Assembly: GCA_015492515.1 (NCBI GenBank)
Contig: WGEZ01000138.1
Span: forward strand, 1-33,796
Source: Nitrospirota bacterium
GTDB taxonomy: Bacteria > Nitrospirota > Thermodesulfovibrionia > Thermodesulfovibrionales > JdFR-85
Length of the DNA stretch: 33,796 bases
Direction: 5' to 3'
Shown: in pieces, positions 1-7,593 of the stretch
Numbering within the stretch: the stretch's first letter is position 1
Layout of the letters: the number at the start of each line of letters is the position of its first letter
Program-made: the position numbers and the translations under genes
The notes under the pieces: generated by a model
Database searches by the model: none
Told to the model about the DNA's origin: nothing
Seen by the model: the letters and a program-made list of their open reading frames with translations, nothing else

Positions 1-45
1 AGGATGACGGGAAATTGACGGAGGGGAGGGATCGATGGGGAGGGC

Positions 46-1308
46 TCAGAAGCCGAACTCCTTCAGCAGCGCATCCACGTCCTCCTGGCTCGAGAGGGCG
101 TCTTCGGACTCCCTGGTCCGGGGTCCCGCGAGCTGCTCCTCGACCTTCTTGGACTCTATCTTGACGCCGAAGACCTTCACAAGCCTTACGAGCTGGGATT
201 CGAGTTCGGCCACGAGGGCTATTACCTTCTTTATTATCTGGCCCGTCAGGTCCTGGAACTCCTGGGCCAGGAGCACCTCCATGAAGTCGCCGTTCATCCT
301 CTCCAGCGACTGCCTCAGGAACCCCATCGCCTCCCTCTCCTTGTCGGCCTTCCTGAGGCCCTTCAGCCTCCTGTCGATCAGGTCGAGCCTCTTGATGATC
401 TCGCTCTGCAGCGAGAGGTTCTTCTCCATCAGGTTGATCGTCTTCTCAGCCGCTTCCTCCGTCCTGGAGATCACCCACTGCAGCTTGTCCGTCGCCTCGG
501 GCATCTCCTCGAGGGCCATGTTCTTGAGCCTCGGATCGATGAGGGTCTTGAACTCGGTGAGGGCGTTGTGGAGGTTCCGGGTTATCTTGCCGATCTCGGT
601 GAAGAGCTCCTTCTCGCCGACCACGGATATCTCCGCAAGGATGGCCTCGGCGCTGTCGAGGTCTCCGCTCGAGAGGGCGTCGAGAAACTCCTGTATATCC
701 GCCATTATCTGCTGGACGACCTCCCTCTCGAGCCCCTTTGATTCCGCCCTGTCGATGATCTCCTCCCTCACCTCTTTCTTGAGATACTCGCCTCCCATAC
801 CTGAGACCTTCCTGGTCACCACGATCCTGCCTTCCTCGGTCCTCTCCGTCTTCACGATGTTGTCCTCGAGCAACGTCATGTCACCGACGGAGAGGAGCCT
901 GGAGAAGTCGATGAGCTGCAGGAGCCTGTCCTCCTCGAGCGTGGCGACGCCCCTGATGTAATCACCGGATGTCTTCGAGATGACGCCCACGTTCTCCCTT
1001 ACGTCCTTCTCCTCGAGGTTCACCACCCCGGTGATGCTGTCCACCACACCGCCTATGGTCATCCTCCCTATATTGACCACGATTATCTTCTGTTCCTGCT
1101 CTCCGTTGCCTCCACTCTCGATGCCGAGCCTCTTCTTCAGCTCGATCACCGGGATCACCTTCCCCCTGAGGTTGATGATCCCGAGCACGTGTTCAGGGGA
1201 CTCGGGGATCCTCGTTGCCGGCACAGGCTTTATTATCTCCTGGACCGCGAGTATCGGGATGGCGTACTCCTCGCCGCCGAGCATGAAGCCGATGTGTTGT
1301 GACGACAT
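46..1308 (-). CDS. CheW-CheZ fusion: N-terminal CheW adaptor domain, C-terminal CheZ-like phosphatase domain
   Basis: N-term 'IGFMLGGEEYAIPILAVQEIIKP...GIINLRGKVIPVIELKKRLG' is CheW-like. C-term 'LLAQEFQDLTGQIIKKVIALVAEL' matches the CheZ active-site helix, and the terminal 'SQEDVDALLKEFGF' matches the CheZ CheY-binding tail. Confidence 0.88.
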   Translation of the reverse strand: MSSQHIGFMLGGEEYAIPILAVQEIIKPVPATRIPESPEHVLGIINLRGKVIPVIELKKRLGIESGGNGEQEQKIIVVNIGRMTIGGVVDSITGVVNLEEKDVRENVGVISKTSGDYIRGVATLEEDRLLQLIDFSRLLSVGDMTLLEDNIVKTERTEEGRIVVTRKVSGMGGEYLKKEVREEIIDRAESKGLEREVVQQIMADIQEFLDALSSGDLDSAEAILAEISVVGEKELFTEIGKITRNLHNALTEFKTLIDPRLKNMALEEMPEATDKLQWVISRTEEAAEKTINLMEKNLSLQSEIIKRLDLIDRRLKGLRKADKEREAMGFLRQSLERMNGDFMEVLLAQEFQDLTGQIIKKVIALVAELESQLVRLVKVFGVKIESKKVEEQLAGPRTRESEDALSSQEDVDALLKEFGF

Positions 1309-1374
1309 AGAGACCTCCCTCTCAAGGATGATCCGCCCGCTCCTCGGCAGGCCCTGTCAGAACTGCATGCATCT

Positions 1375-1402
1375 ATATCGTCCAGGGGAGGCGAAATCTT
1401 TA
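1375..1402 (-). promoter_or_regulatory. sigma28 (FliA)-like promoter for the CheW-CheZ gene
   Basis: Minus strand reads TAAAGATT-N12-GACGATAT. The -10 matches 6/8 of GCCGATAA; the spacer is 1 nt longer than canonical N11. Confidence 0.5.
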
Positions 1403-1419
1403 AGGCCCCGGGGAGGAGC

Positions 1420-1446
1420 TAAAGATTTTCAGGCAATGTCCGATAG
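1420..1446 (+). promoter_or_regulatory. sigma28 (FliA)-like promoter for flagellin
   Basis: TAAAGATT-N11-TCCGATAG against consensus TAAAGTTT-N11-GCCGATAA, with canonical spacing. Confidence 0.8.
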
Positions 1447-1505
1447 ATACCACGAAGACGACGGAAAGGGCGATGATCCGGAAAGGAGGTGTGAGAACCC
1501 TGGGA

Positions 1506-1524
1506 CCGGGTCAGGAACACCCGG
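1506..1524 (+). promoter_or_regulatory. Flagellin leader hairpin 1 with CAGGAAC loop (candidate CsrA site)
   Basis: CCGGGT-CAGGAAC-ACCCGG: perfect 6-bp stem, AGGA in the loop. Confidence 0.55.
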
Positions 1525-1547
1525 CTCGTGGATCGGAAGCCCGAACA

Positions 1548-1568
1548 GGGACAGCCGGACGCTGTCCC
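1548..1568 (+). promoter_or_regulatory. Flagellin leader hairpin 2 with CGGAC loop (candidate CsrA site)
   Basis: GGGACAGC-CGGAC-GCTGTCCC: perfect 8-bp stem, GGA in the loop. Confidence 0.6.
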
Positions 1569-1585
1569 GGAAAGATCAGAAACTT

Positions 1586-1595
1586 ACACGGAGGT
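1586..1595 (+). promoter_or_regulatory. Flagellin Shine-Dalgarno overlapping a CsrA-like motif (ACACGGAGGT)
   Basis: GGAGG lies about 9 nt before the ATG at 1604. The wider UUACACGGAGGU resembles the CsrA SELEX consensus RUACARGGAUGU. Confidence 0.6.
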
Positions 1596-1603
1596 AAAAG
1601 AAG

Positions 1604-2446
1604 ATGGGTTTGGTCATCAACACCAACATCATGTCCTTGAACGCCCAGAGGAACCTCACTGCGAGCACCAACAAGCTCGCCGTGTCGGTACAGAGGTTGT
1701 CCTCGGGCCTCAGGATCAACAGCGCCAAGGACGATGCCGCCGGGCTCTCCATCTCTGAGAAGCTGAACGCCCAGACCAGGAGCATAGCCGTCGCGATCAG
1801 GAACTCCCAGGACGGCATCAGTCTCGCCCAGGTTGCGGAAGGCGGCCTGCGGGAGATCGGTAACATCCTCGCCAGGATGAGGGAGCTGGCAGAAGAGGCG
1901 GCCAACGGCACCCTCGGCACGAGCGAGAGGTCGGCCCTTGACAACGAGTATGCACAGCTGAAGAGCGAGATCGACAGGATAGCCAACGTCACCGAGTTCA
2001 ACAACATCAAGCTCCTCGACGGATCTCAGAGCGCGAACGGTGTGACCCTCCAGGTCGGGTTCCAGAACACCACCAACGACAGGATAACCTTCTTCTCCGG
2101 CATCGATGCCACCAGCACGACCAAGCTCGGTCTGACAGGGCTGTTCGGTACCATCTCCATAGCCAGTAACGCCCAGTCCGCGCTCACCCAGATCGACAGC
2201 GCCATACAGACGGTGGCTACAAGGAGGGGCACGCTCGGTGCGATCCAGAACAGGCTCGACGCCACCATCGCCAACCTGAGGGTGGAGTCGGAGAATCTGT
2301 CCGCTGCAAACTCCCGCATCAGGGATGCAGACTTCGCCTACGAGACGGCGGTGTTCACGAGGAACCAGATACTGGTTCAGGCCGGCACGGCGATCCTGGC
2401 CCAGGCCAACGTGCTTCCTCAGAACGCCCTCGCGCTCCTGCAGTAG
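1604..2446 (+). CDS. fliC: Flagellin (short, about 280 aa)
   Basis: N-term 'INTNIMSLNAQRNL...SVQRLSSGLRINSAKDDAAGLSISEKLNAQ' and C-term 'ILAQANVLPQNALALLQ' are classic flagellin D0/D1 signatures. Confidence 0.97.
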   Translation: MGLVINTNIMSLNAQRNLTASTNKLAVSVQRLSSGLRINSAKDDAAGLSISEKLNAQTRSIAVAIRNSQDGISLAQVAEGGLREIGNILARMRELAEEAANGTLGTSERSALDNEYAQLKSEIDRIANVTEFNNIKLLDGSQSANGVTLQVGFQNTTNDRITFFSGIDATSTTKLGLTGLFGTISIASNAQSALTQIDSAIQTVATRRGTLGAIQNRLDATIANLRVESENLSAANSRIRDADFAYETAVFTRNQILVQAGTAILAQANVLPQNALALLQ

Positions 2447-2463
2447 GCGTTTCCGGCGTAATG

Positions 2464-2493
2464 AGGCGGGGTCTCCCGGTGGCGGCCCCGCCT
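2464..2493 (+). terminator. GC-rich hairpin between flagellin and flaG; possible partial terminator or mRNA-stabilising element
   Basis: AGGCGGGG-N14-CCCCGCCT perfect 8-bp stem just after the flagellin stop; no T-tract follows. Confidence 0.4.
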
Positions 2494-2500
2494 TGATCCA

Positions 2501-2854
2501 ATGGAGATGGCGATGATCAATACAAAGGATACACTAATCACAGCGGCCCTTCAGCCCGGAGCGAAGAGCGAGAAGTCCGACGAGACCGAGGGCAGGAGGG
2601 TATCTGAAACAAGCCATCCCGACAGGGGCAGCACGGAAGGCCCGGAGAGGAAGGAGAGGCCCAAGGTACGGCTGAAGAACCACCTGAACAGGCAGATACG
2701 CCTTGAGGTCGACGATGAGCTCCACAGCATCATCTTCAAGCTGATCGACAAGGAAAGCGGCAGGGTCATCCGTCAGATACCACCGGAGGAGTTCATCGAA
2801 CTCGCCAAGAAGATGAGGCAGATGGACGGTCTCCTCATCGATAAGGAGGCTTAG
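2501..2854 (+). CDS. flaG: FlaG-family flagellar protein
   Basis: 'LNRQIRLEVDDELHSIIFKLIDKESGRVIRQIPPEEFIELAKKM' is FlaG-like; lies between flagellin and fliD. Confidence 0.88.
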   Translation: MEMAMINTKDTLITAALQPGAKSEKSDETEGRRVSETSHPDRGSTEGPERKERPKVRLKNHLNRQIRLEVDDELHSIIFKLIDKESGRVIRQIPPEEFIELAKKMRQMDGLLIDKEA

Positions 2855-2856
2855 CG

Positions 2857-4260
2857 GTGTCCGTGATCTCGGGCATAGGGCTCTCTTCAGGGATAAACTA
2901 CGATGAACTGATCTCCAGCCTGGTGGAGCTCCAGAGGCAGCCGATATACATCCTCCAGGACAGGCAGTCCACCTACAACGACAAGATCAGCGTCTACAAC
3001 CAGCTCTCTTCAAAGGTCTCGGCCCTCAAGAGCGCCGCCGACACCCTCAGGACCACCTCCGACTTCTACGCGAAGACCTCCTCTGTGAGTGATTCCACGG
3101 TGCTCGACGTCTCTGTGAGCAGCTCAGCGGACGTGGGGACCTATTCGATATCGGTAACGCAGCTCGCCCAGGCCCACAAGATCACCCACAACACGGGGCT
3201 GAGCGACAAGGACAGCACGACGGTCCTGGCCTCGGGAAACACGTTCCAGTTCACCATAAACGGCGAGACGAAGACCATAACCGCTGCATCCGACCTCACC
3301 CTCGAGGACCTCGCCTCCCAGATAAACAGCCAGACCTACACCGGTACCGTGGAGGTGGAGGCCACCGTGGTGAACACAGGGACCTCGAGCTCTCCGTCCT
3401 ACAAGCTGATACTGACGAGCAACACCACAGGCGCCGACTACGGCATCACCATTGATACGGACCAGTCCATACTCGACCTCACCGACACCCAGGCCTCGGA
3501 CTCTGACTCGGACGGACAGTACCGGGTGGAGCTGAAGGCGGCGCAGGACGCGGTGTTCACCGTCGATACCATGCAGGTGACGAGGAGCTCCAACACGGTG
3601 AGCGACGTCCTGACGGGTGTCACCTTCACCCTGAAGGAGGACGGCTCTTCGGCCACCTTCACCGTATCGAACGATACGGAGACCATAAAGGGAAACATAG
3701 AGGCCTTTGTGAATGCGTACAACGACGTGGTCACCCACGTGACGTCCAACTCCGTCTATGATACGGAGACGAACACGGGAGGTCCCCTCGTCGGGGAGTC
3801 CACATCAAGGAACGTCGTAAACAACCTCAGGAACATCATCATAAGCAGGGTCACCTCCAATCCCCAGGACATGCGGGCCCTCTCCCAGCTCGGCATAGAG
3901 ACCGACTACGAGACGGGCCAGCTCACCATCGACACCTCGACCCTGGAGGACAAGCTCTCCACCGACCTGGACGACGTGGCCACCCTCTTCACCGACAGCT
4001 CCAGCGGTATCGCCGTCAGGATCTATGACACCGCAGACGACATAACGGACTCCATCGACGGCTCCATCGCCATCAGGATAGACGGCCTCGAGACACTGGT
4101 GGACGACGTCAGCGACGACATCAGGGAGATGGAGGAGAGGCTCGAGAGGATGGAGGAGGACCTGAGAAGGCAGTTCGCGGCCCTGGAGATGCTCCTCGGC
4201 GGACTCTCCTCACAGGGAGCCTTCATCAGCAGCATGATGAACAGCTGGGCAAATTCTTGA
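2857..4260 (+). CDS. fliD: Flagellar filament cap protein FliD (GTG start)
   Basis: 'GIGLSSGINYDELISSLVELQRQPIYILQDRQSTYNDKISVYNQLSSKVSALKSAADTL' and C-terminal coiled coil 'MEERLERMEEDLRRQFAALEMLLGGLSSQGAFISSMM'. Confidence 0.93.
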   Translation: MSVISGIGLSSGINYDELISSLVELQRQPIYILQDRQSTYNDKISVYNQLSSKVSALKSAADTLRTTSDFYAKTSSVSDSTVLDVSVSSSADVGTYSISVTQLAQAHKITHNTGLSDKDSTTVLASGNTFQFTINGETKTITAASDLTLEDLASQINSQTYTGTVEVEATVVNTGTSSSPSYKLILTSNTTGADYGITIDTDQSILDLTDTQASDSDSDGQYRVELKAAQDAVFTVDTMQVTRSSNTVSDVLTGVTFTLKEDGSSATFTVSNDTETIKGNIEAFVNAYNDVVTHVTSNSVYDTETNTGGPLVGESTSRNVVNNLRNIIISRVTSNPQDMRALSQLGIETDYETGQLTIDTSTLEDKLSTDLDDVATLFTDSSSGIAVRIYDTADDITDSIDGSIAIRIDGLETLVDDVSDDIREMEERLERMEEDLRRQFAALEMLLGGLSSQGAFISSMMNSWANS

Positions 4261-4278
4261 TAAGATCAGGAGGTAAGG

Positions 4279-4698
4279 ATGCAACAGGCAGCAGAGTACA
4301 GAAAGACGGAGGTGAACACCTCGGACAGGGTGAGGATCGTCTCACTGCTCTACGACGGAGCGATCAATTTCGTGAGGATGGCGAAGAACAAGCTTGACGA
4401 GGGAGACCTGGCAGCCAAGGGGCTCTACACCGGGAAGGCGACGGCGATCGTGGGAGAGCTGTCGAGCACGCTGGACGTGAAGGCCGGGGGTGAGATCGGT
4501 CAGAACCTCAGACGGCTCTACGACTTCGTCATGGACAGGCTCTTCTACGCCAACATGAGGAACGACAGGACCGCCTTCGAGGACGCCGAGAGGGTGCTCG
4601 ACGTGCTGCGCGGTGCGTGGAAGGAGATGGCGGAGAGCAACAGTGAGGCCGGAAGCAGAAGGGAGCTCAACGGCACCGGCATGGAGCTGAGGGTATGA
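4279..4698 (+). CDS. fliS: Flagellin export chaperone FliS
   Basis: 'YRKTEVNTSDRVRIVSLLYDGAINFVRMAKNKLDEGDLAAKGLYTGKATAIVGELSSTLDVKAGGEIGQNLRRLYDFV'; follows fliD. Confidence 0.92.
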   Translation: MQQAAEYRKTEVNTSDRVRIVSLLYDGAINFVRMAKNKLDEGDLAAKGLYTGKATAIVGELSSTLDVKAGGEIGQNLRRLYDFVMDRLFYANMRNDRTAFEDAERVLDVLRGAWKEMAESNSEAGSRRELNGTGMELRV

Positions 4699-5027
4699 GC
4701 AGATCGATCGTCGGGCTCTGCAGCGAACTGCTCCGCCTGGCCGAGGGTCAGAGGGACGCCCTCCTGGCGGGAGACCTCCTCAAGGCCGTGGAGCTTCAAC
4801 AGAGACGCCGGGAGCTTACAGAGGAGATGGCCCGCGCCGGACCGGACGGTGAGGCCTGCCGCGAGGCGGTGGGGCTGCTGGAGCGGGTCCTTAAGGTCGA
4901 CGGCCTCCTGAAGGACCTCGTCCGCGAAGGCCTCAACTCGACCATGGAGAGGATGCGCTCCATCGGAAAGCTCAGGGCCTACCACCTCCATGAACGGAAG
5001 AGGGCCGGCATAAATATAAACGTATAG
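4695..5027 (+). CDS. FliT/FlgN-like flagellar chaperone (helical, 110 aa)
   Basis: Overlaps fliS stop by 4 nt; small helical protein in the usual fliT position; sequence similarity only general. Confidence 0.55.
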   Translation: MSRSIVGLCSELLRLAEGQRDALLAGDLLKAVELQQRRRELTEEMARAGPDGEACREAVGLLERVLKVDGLLKDLVREGLNSTMERMRSIGKLRAYHLHERKRAGININV

Positions 5028-5297
5028 GACACCCCCCACACCCATCCGATCGCGACCCACCTCTACCCTGTCCAGTGATCCAACCCCTGGGTTCAAATTT
5101 TTGACACCTCGGGAAAAGAAGGCCTGCCGGAGGAAGAGATTTCCCGGTGGAGTTCAACATCCCGACGGACCCTCCCCGTGAAGCGACCTCAGCGGCGAGC
5201 CGCAGCCCTCACCCTGATGCCTGGTTCGAGGCGAGGGGAACACGACCCTCGTGCATGATCCGCTCGCCGTGGATATCCGATCCGGGCAATCCCGGCC

Positions 5298-5313
5298 TGG
5301 CATAGATGTTGCT
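5298..5313 (+). promoter_or_regulatory. sigma54 (RpoN)-like promoter upstream of the glycan locus
   Basis: TGGCATAGATGTTGCT against TGGCACGN4TTGCW: exact GG-N10-GC spacing, two mismatches in defined positions. Confidence 0.7.
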
Positions 5314-5385
5314 TGGTGCTTGGTGTCCTTGATGTCACCGTACAGCTGCATCACGCAGAGGAAGGCCGGTGCATGAGGCCTCTGT

Positions 5386-7593
5386 TTGCACGACATGGGC
5401 AGGGATTCGGAAACTACGGTAGAGGGGACCGCGGGTCGAACAAAGGCGGATTCCCCGGAAGGGTCGACGGTGCTACCTTCGGTTGAGGATTTAGACAGGA
5501 GGAACTCTGCCGGAGACGCAGCCTACCTGCCTTTTGGCAGGCCCAACTTCTCTGACGAGGAGATAGAGGCTGTGGCGAGGGTGATGCGTACCGGCTGGAT
5601 CGGGATGGGGCCGGAGACCATCGCCTTCGAGAAGGAACTATCCCGTTTCCTCGGTGCACCCCACGTCGTCACCGTCAGTTCCTGTACCTGGGCCCTCTTC
5701 CTCTCCCTCCTCGTCCACGGGATCGGGCCGGATGACGAGGTGATCTGTCCGAGCCTCACCTGGTTCAGCACGGCGAATGCAGCCCTCTACCTGGGGGCGA
5801 GGCCGGTCTTCTGCGACATCGACCCCCACACACTGAGCGTGACGCCTGAGACGATAAAGGAGAAGCTGACCGACCGTACCAGGGCGGTCGTGGTCGTCCA
5901 CATGGGCGGCTATGCGGTGGATGTCGATGAGATCCGGGGCATCCTGCCCGATGGCGTGGCGATAGTGGAGGATGCCGCCCATGCCCTCGGTTCGAGGTTC
6001 GCCGACGGAAGACCCGTCGGCTCATCGGGGAACCTCACCTGCTTCAGCTTCTATGCAAACAAGAACCTCTCGACCGGAGAAGGCGGGGCGATCGCCCTCC
6101 ATGACGGGGAGCTGGCCGGGAGGCTCTGCTCGCTGAGGCAGCATGGATTGGCTGCAGATGCATGGAGGCGTTACAGCAACCCCCGGTGCGCCCTTGTGCC
6201 GGGGCTTAAAGAACTGGGTTACAAGATGAACTTCACCGATCTGCAGGCCTGTATAGGACGTGTCCAGCTGAGGCGTCAGGGCGAGTTTGCCCGGATCAGG
6301 AAGGAGATAGCCCGGCTCTATCACGACGCACTGGATGGCAGGGGTGTAACGTTTCAGAAGGGCTGCCTCGACGACGGTCACTCCAGGCACCTCTTCACGG
6401 TACTGCTGCCCCTGGAGGGGCTCGTGAAGTCGCGGGACGAGTTCGTTCTGGAGCTGAGGAGAAGGAAGATAGGGGCTGCGATCCACTACTCCCCGCTGCA
6501 CCGGATGCCCCACTATGAGAGGCTCTGTTCAACGAGCCTGCCGAACACGGAGTTTGTCAGCCAGAGGATCATCACCTTACCGATCAGCGCGAGCATGGGG
6601 ATCGAGGACGCCCGCCGGGTGCTGGAGGAGTTCACGGAGATCTTAGAGGCCTCGCGATCCGTTACCGGCCGGGCGGGGACCGGCACGATCTCGGCTCCAG
6701 GGTATGTGAAGAGTGACGGCAGCCCGGGGAAGGTCACCAAACCGGTCTTTATCGTAGGCTGCGGCAGGTCGGGAACGACCTTCCTGTTCAACATCATGAA
6801 GAAGCATCCCCGCCTGAGGGCCACGACGGGCTACCCCGACGGTGAGGATCATACAGGCTGGATCAAGCACGGAGGATGCATAATAAGCGGCCTCGGTCAC
6901 GCCCATATCGAGAAGGGCCATACGGGGTATCATTACTGCCTCTACATGGATGAGAAGGACGTAACCCCCCGGGTCGTGGAGTCGATGCACAGGTATTATC
7001 ACGAGGATGTGCTGGGTGGTGACGGCTCAAAGAGGGTGCTGAACAAGTGCCCCCATCTGTCGAACAAACTGAGATATGTGAGGGCGATCTTCCCCGATGC
7101 GAAGTTTATCCATATCATCAGGGACTGTCTGCCCGTGGTCTCCAGCTGGATCAAGATCATGGAGACCCAGCCTCATCTGGTCCTGTACCTGCCTGACGAC
7201 GAGTATCCCTGCCACTGGGTCCTCCCGGCCCCTCCAGATGGAGAGAGGGAGACCGTCTTACGCAGGCATGGCAGGATATTTCCAGGCGGCGGGGTGGAAC
7301 GGCTGGTGGATTACTGGTCGATCGTGAACAGAAACATCCCCCTCCAGCTTCTGGACACCCCCGGGCAGCTGCTGACGGTCAGGTACGAGGACCTCTGCGC
7401 CGATACCGCCGAGACACTGAGACGGATCTGCCGCTTCTGCGAGATCCCTTCATTCGATGAAATCCCTGAGGAGATTTCCATAGACGTCACACTGAACAAC
7501 AACGAAAAGTACAAGACCCATCTGACGGAAGAACAGATCACGGCGTTCTTGAAGCGTTCGGAAGTTACCCGTTCAATATTCGGTTATGTCTGA
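5386..7593 (+). CDS. DegT/DnrJ/EryC1/StrS aminotransferase fused to a C-terminal sulfotransferase
   Basis: N-term 'FGRPNFSDEEIEAVARVMRTGWIGMGPETIAFEKEL...CFSFYANKNLSTGEGGAIALHD' (PLP Lys motif). C-term 'FIVGCGRSGTTFLFNIMKKHP' (5'-PSB-like PAPS motif) and 'FIHIIRDCLPVVSSW' (3'-PB-like). Start may be TTG 5386 or ATG 5395. Confidence 0.85.
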   Translation: MHDMGRDSETTVEGTAGRTKADSPEGSTVLPSVEDLDRRNSAGDAAYLPFGRPNFSDEEIEAVARVMRTGWIGMGPETIAFEKELSRFLGAPHVVTVSSCTWALFLSLLVHGIGPDDEVICPSLTWFSTANAALYLGARPVFCDIDPHTLSVTPETIKEKLTDRTRAVVVVHMGGYAVDVDEIRGILPDGVAIVEDAAHALGSRFADGRPVGSSGNLTCFSFYANKNLSTGEGGAIALHDGELAGRLCSLRQHGLAADAWRRYSNPRCALVPGLKELGYKMNFTDLQACIGRVQLRRQGEFARIRKEIARLYHDALDGRGVTFQKGCLDDGHSRHLFTVLLPLEGLVKSRDEFVLELRRRKIGAAIHYSPLHRMPHYERLCSTSLPNTEFVSQRIITLPISASMGIEDARRVLEEFTEILEASRSVTGRAGTGTISAPGYVKSDGSPGKVTKPVFIVGCGRSGTTFLFNIMKKHPRLRATTGYPDGEDHTGWIKHGGCIISGLGHAHIEKGHTGYHYCLYMDEKDVTPRVVESMHRYYHEDVLGGDGSKRVLNKCPHLSNKLRYVRAIFPDAKFIHIIRDCLPVVSSWIKIMETQPHLVLYLPDDEYPCHWVLPAPPDGERETVLRRHGRIFPGGGVERLVDYWSIVNRNIPLQLLDTPGQLLTVRYEDLCADTAETLRRICRFCEIPSFDEIPEEISIDVTLNNNEKYKTHLTEEQITAFLKRSEVTRSIFGYV

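Noticed and set aside
35-961. 308-aa plus-strand ORF opposite the CheW-CheZ gene
   Set aside because: Ser/Leu-rich translation of the complement of a clearly coding minus-strand gene; no domain signature.
1528-1758. Plus-strand ORF of 76 aa over the flagellin leader and start
   Set aside because: Out of frame with flagellin, no ribosome binding site, explained by the structured leader and flagellin codons.
5083-5101. AACCCCTGGGTT followed by a short T-run as a rho-independent terminator after the flagellar genes
   Set aside because: Only a 4-bp stem with a tetraloop; too weak to call, though termination here would make sense.
5086-5106. 'GGGTTCAAATTTTTGACA' resembling a tRNA T-arm or a TTGACA -35 box
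   Set aside because: The T-arm stem does not pair and no anticodon or acceptor arm can be built; no TATAAT-like -10 occurs 16-18 nt after the TTGACA.
5386-7593. Aminotransferase-sulfotransferase fusion as a sequencing or assembly artefact
   Set aside because: The frame is continuous, with a plausible Gly/Pro/Ser-rich linker and no repeat or low-complexity junction; still worth confirming in relatives.
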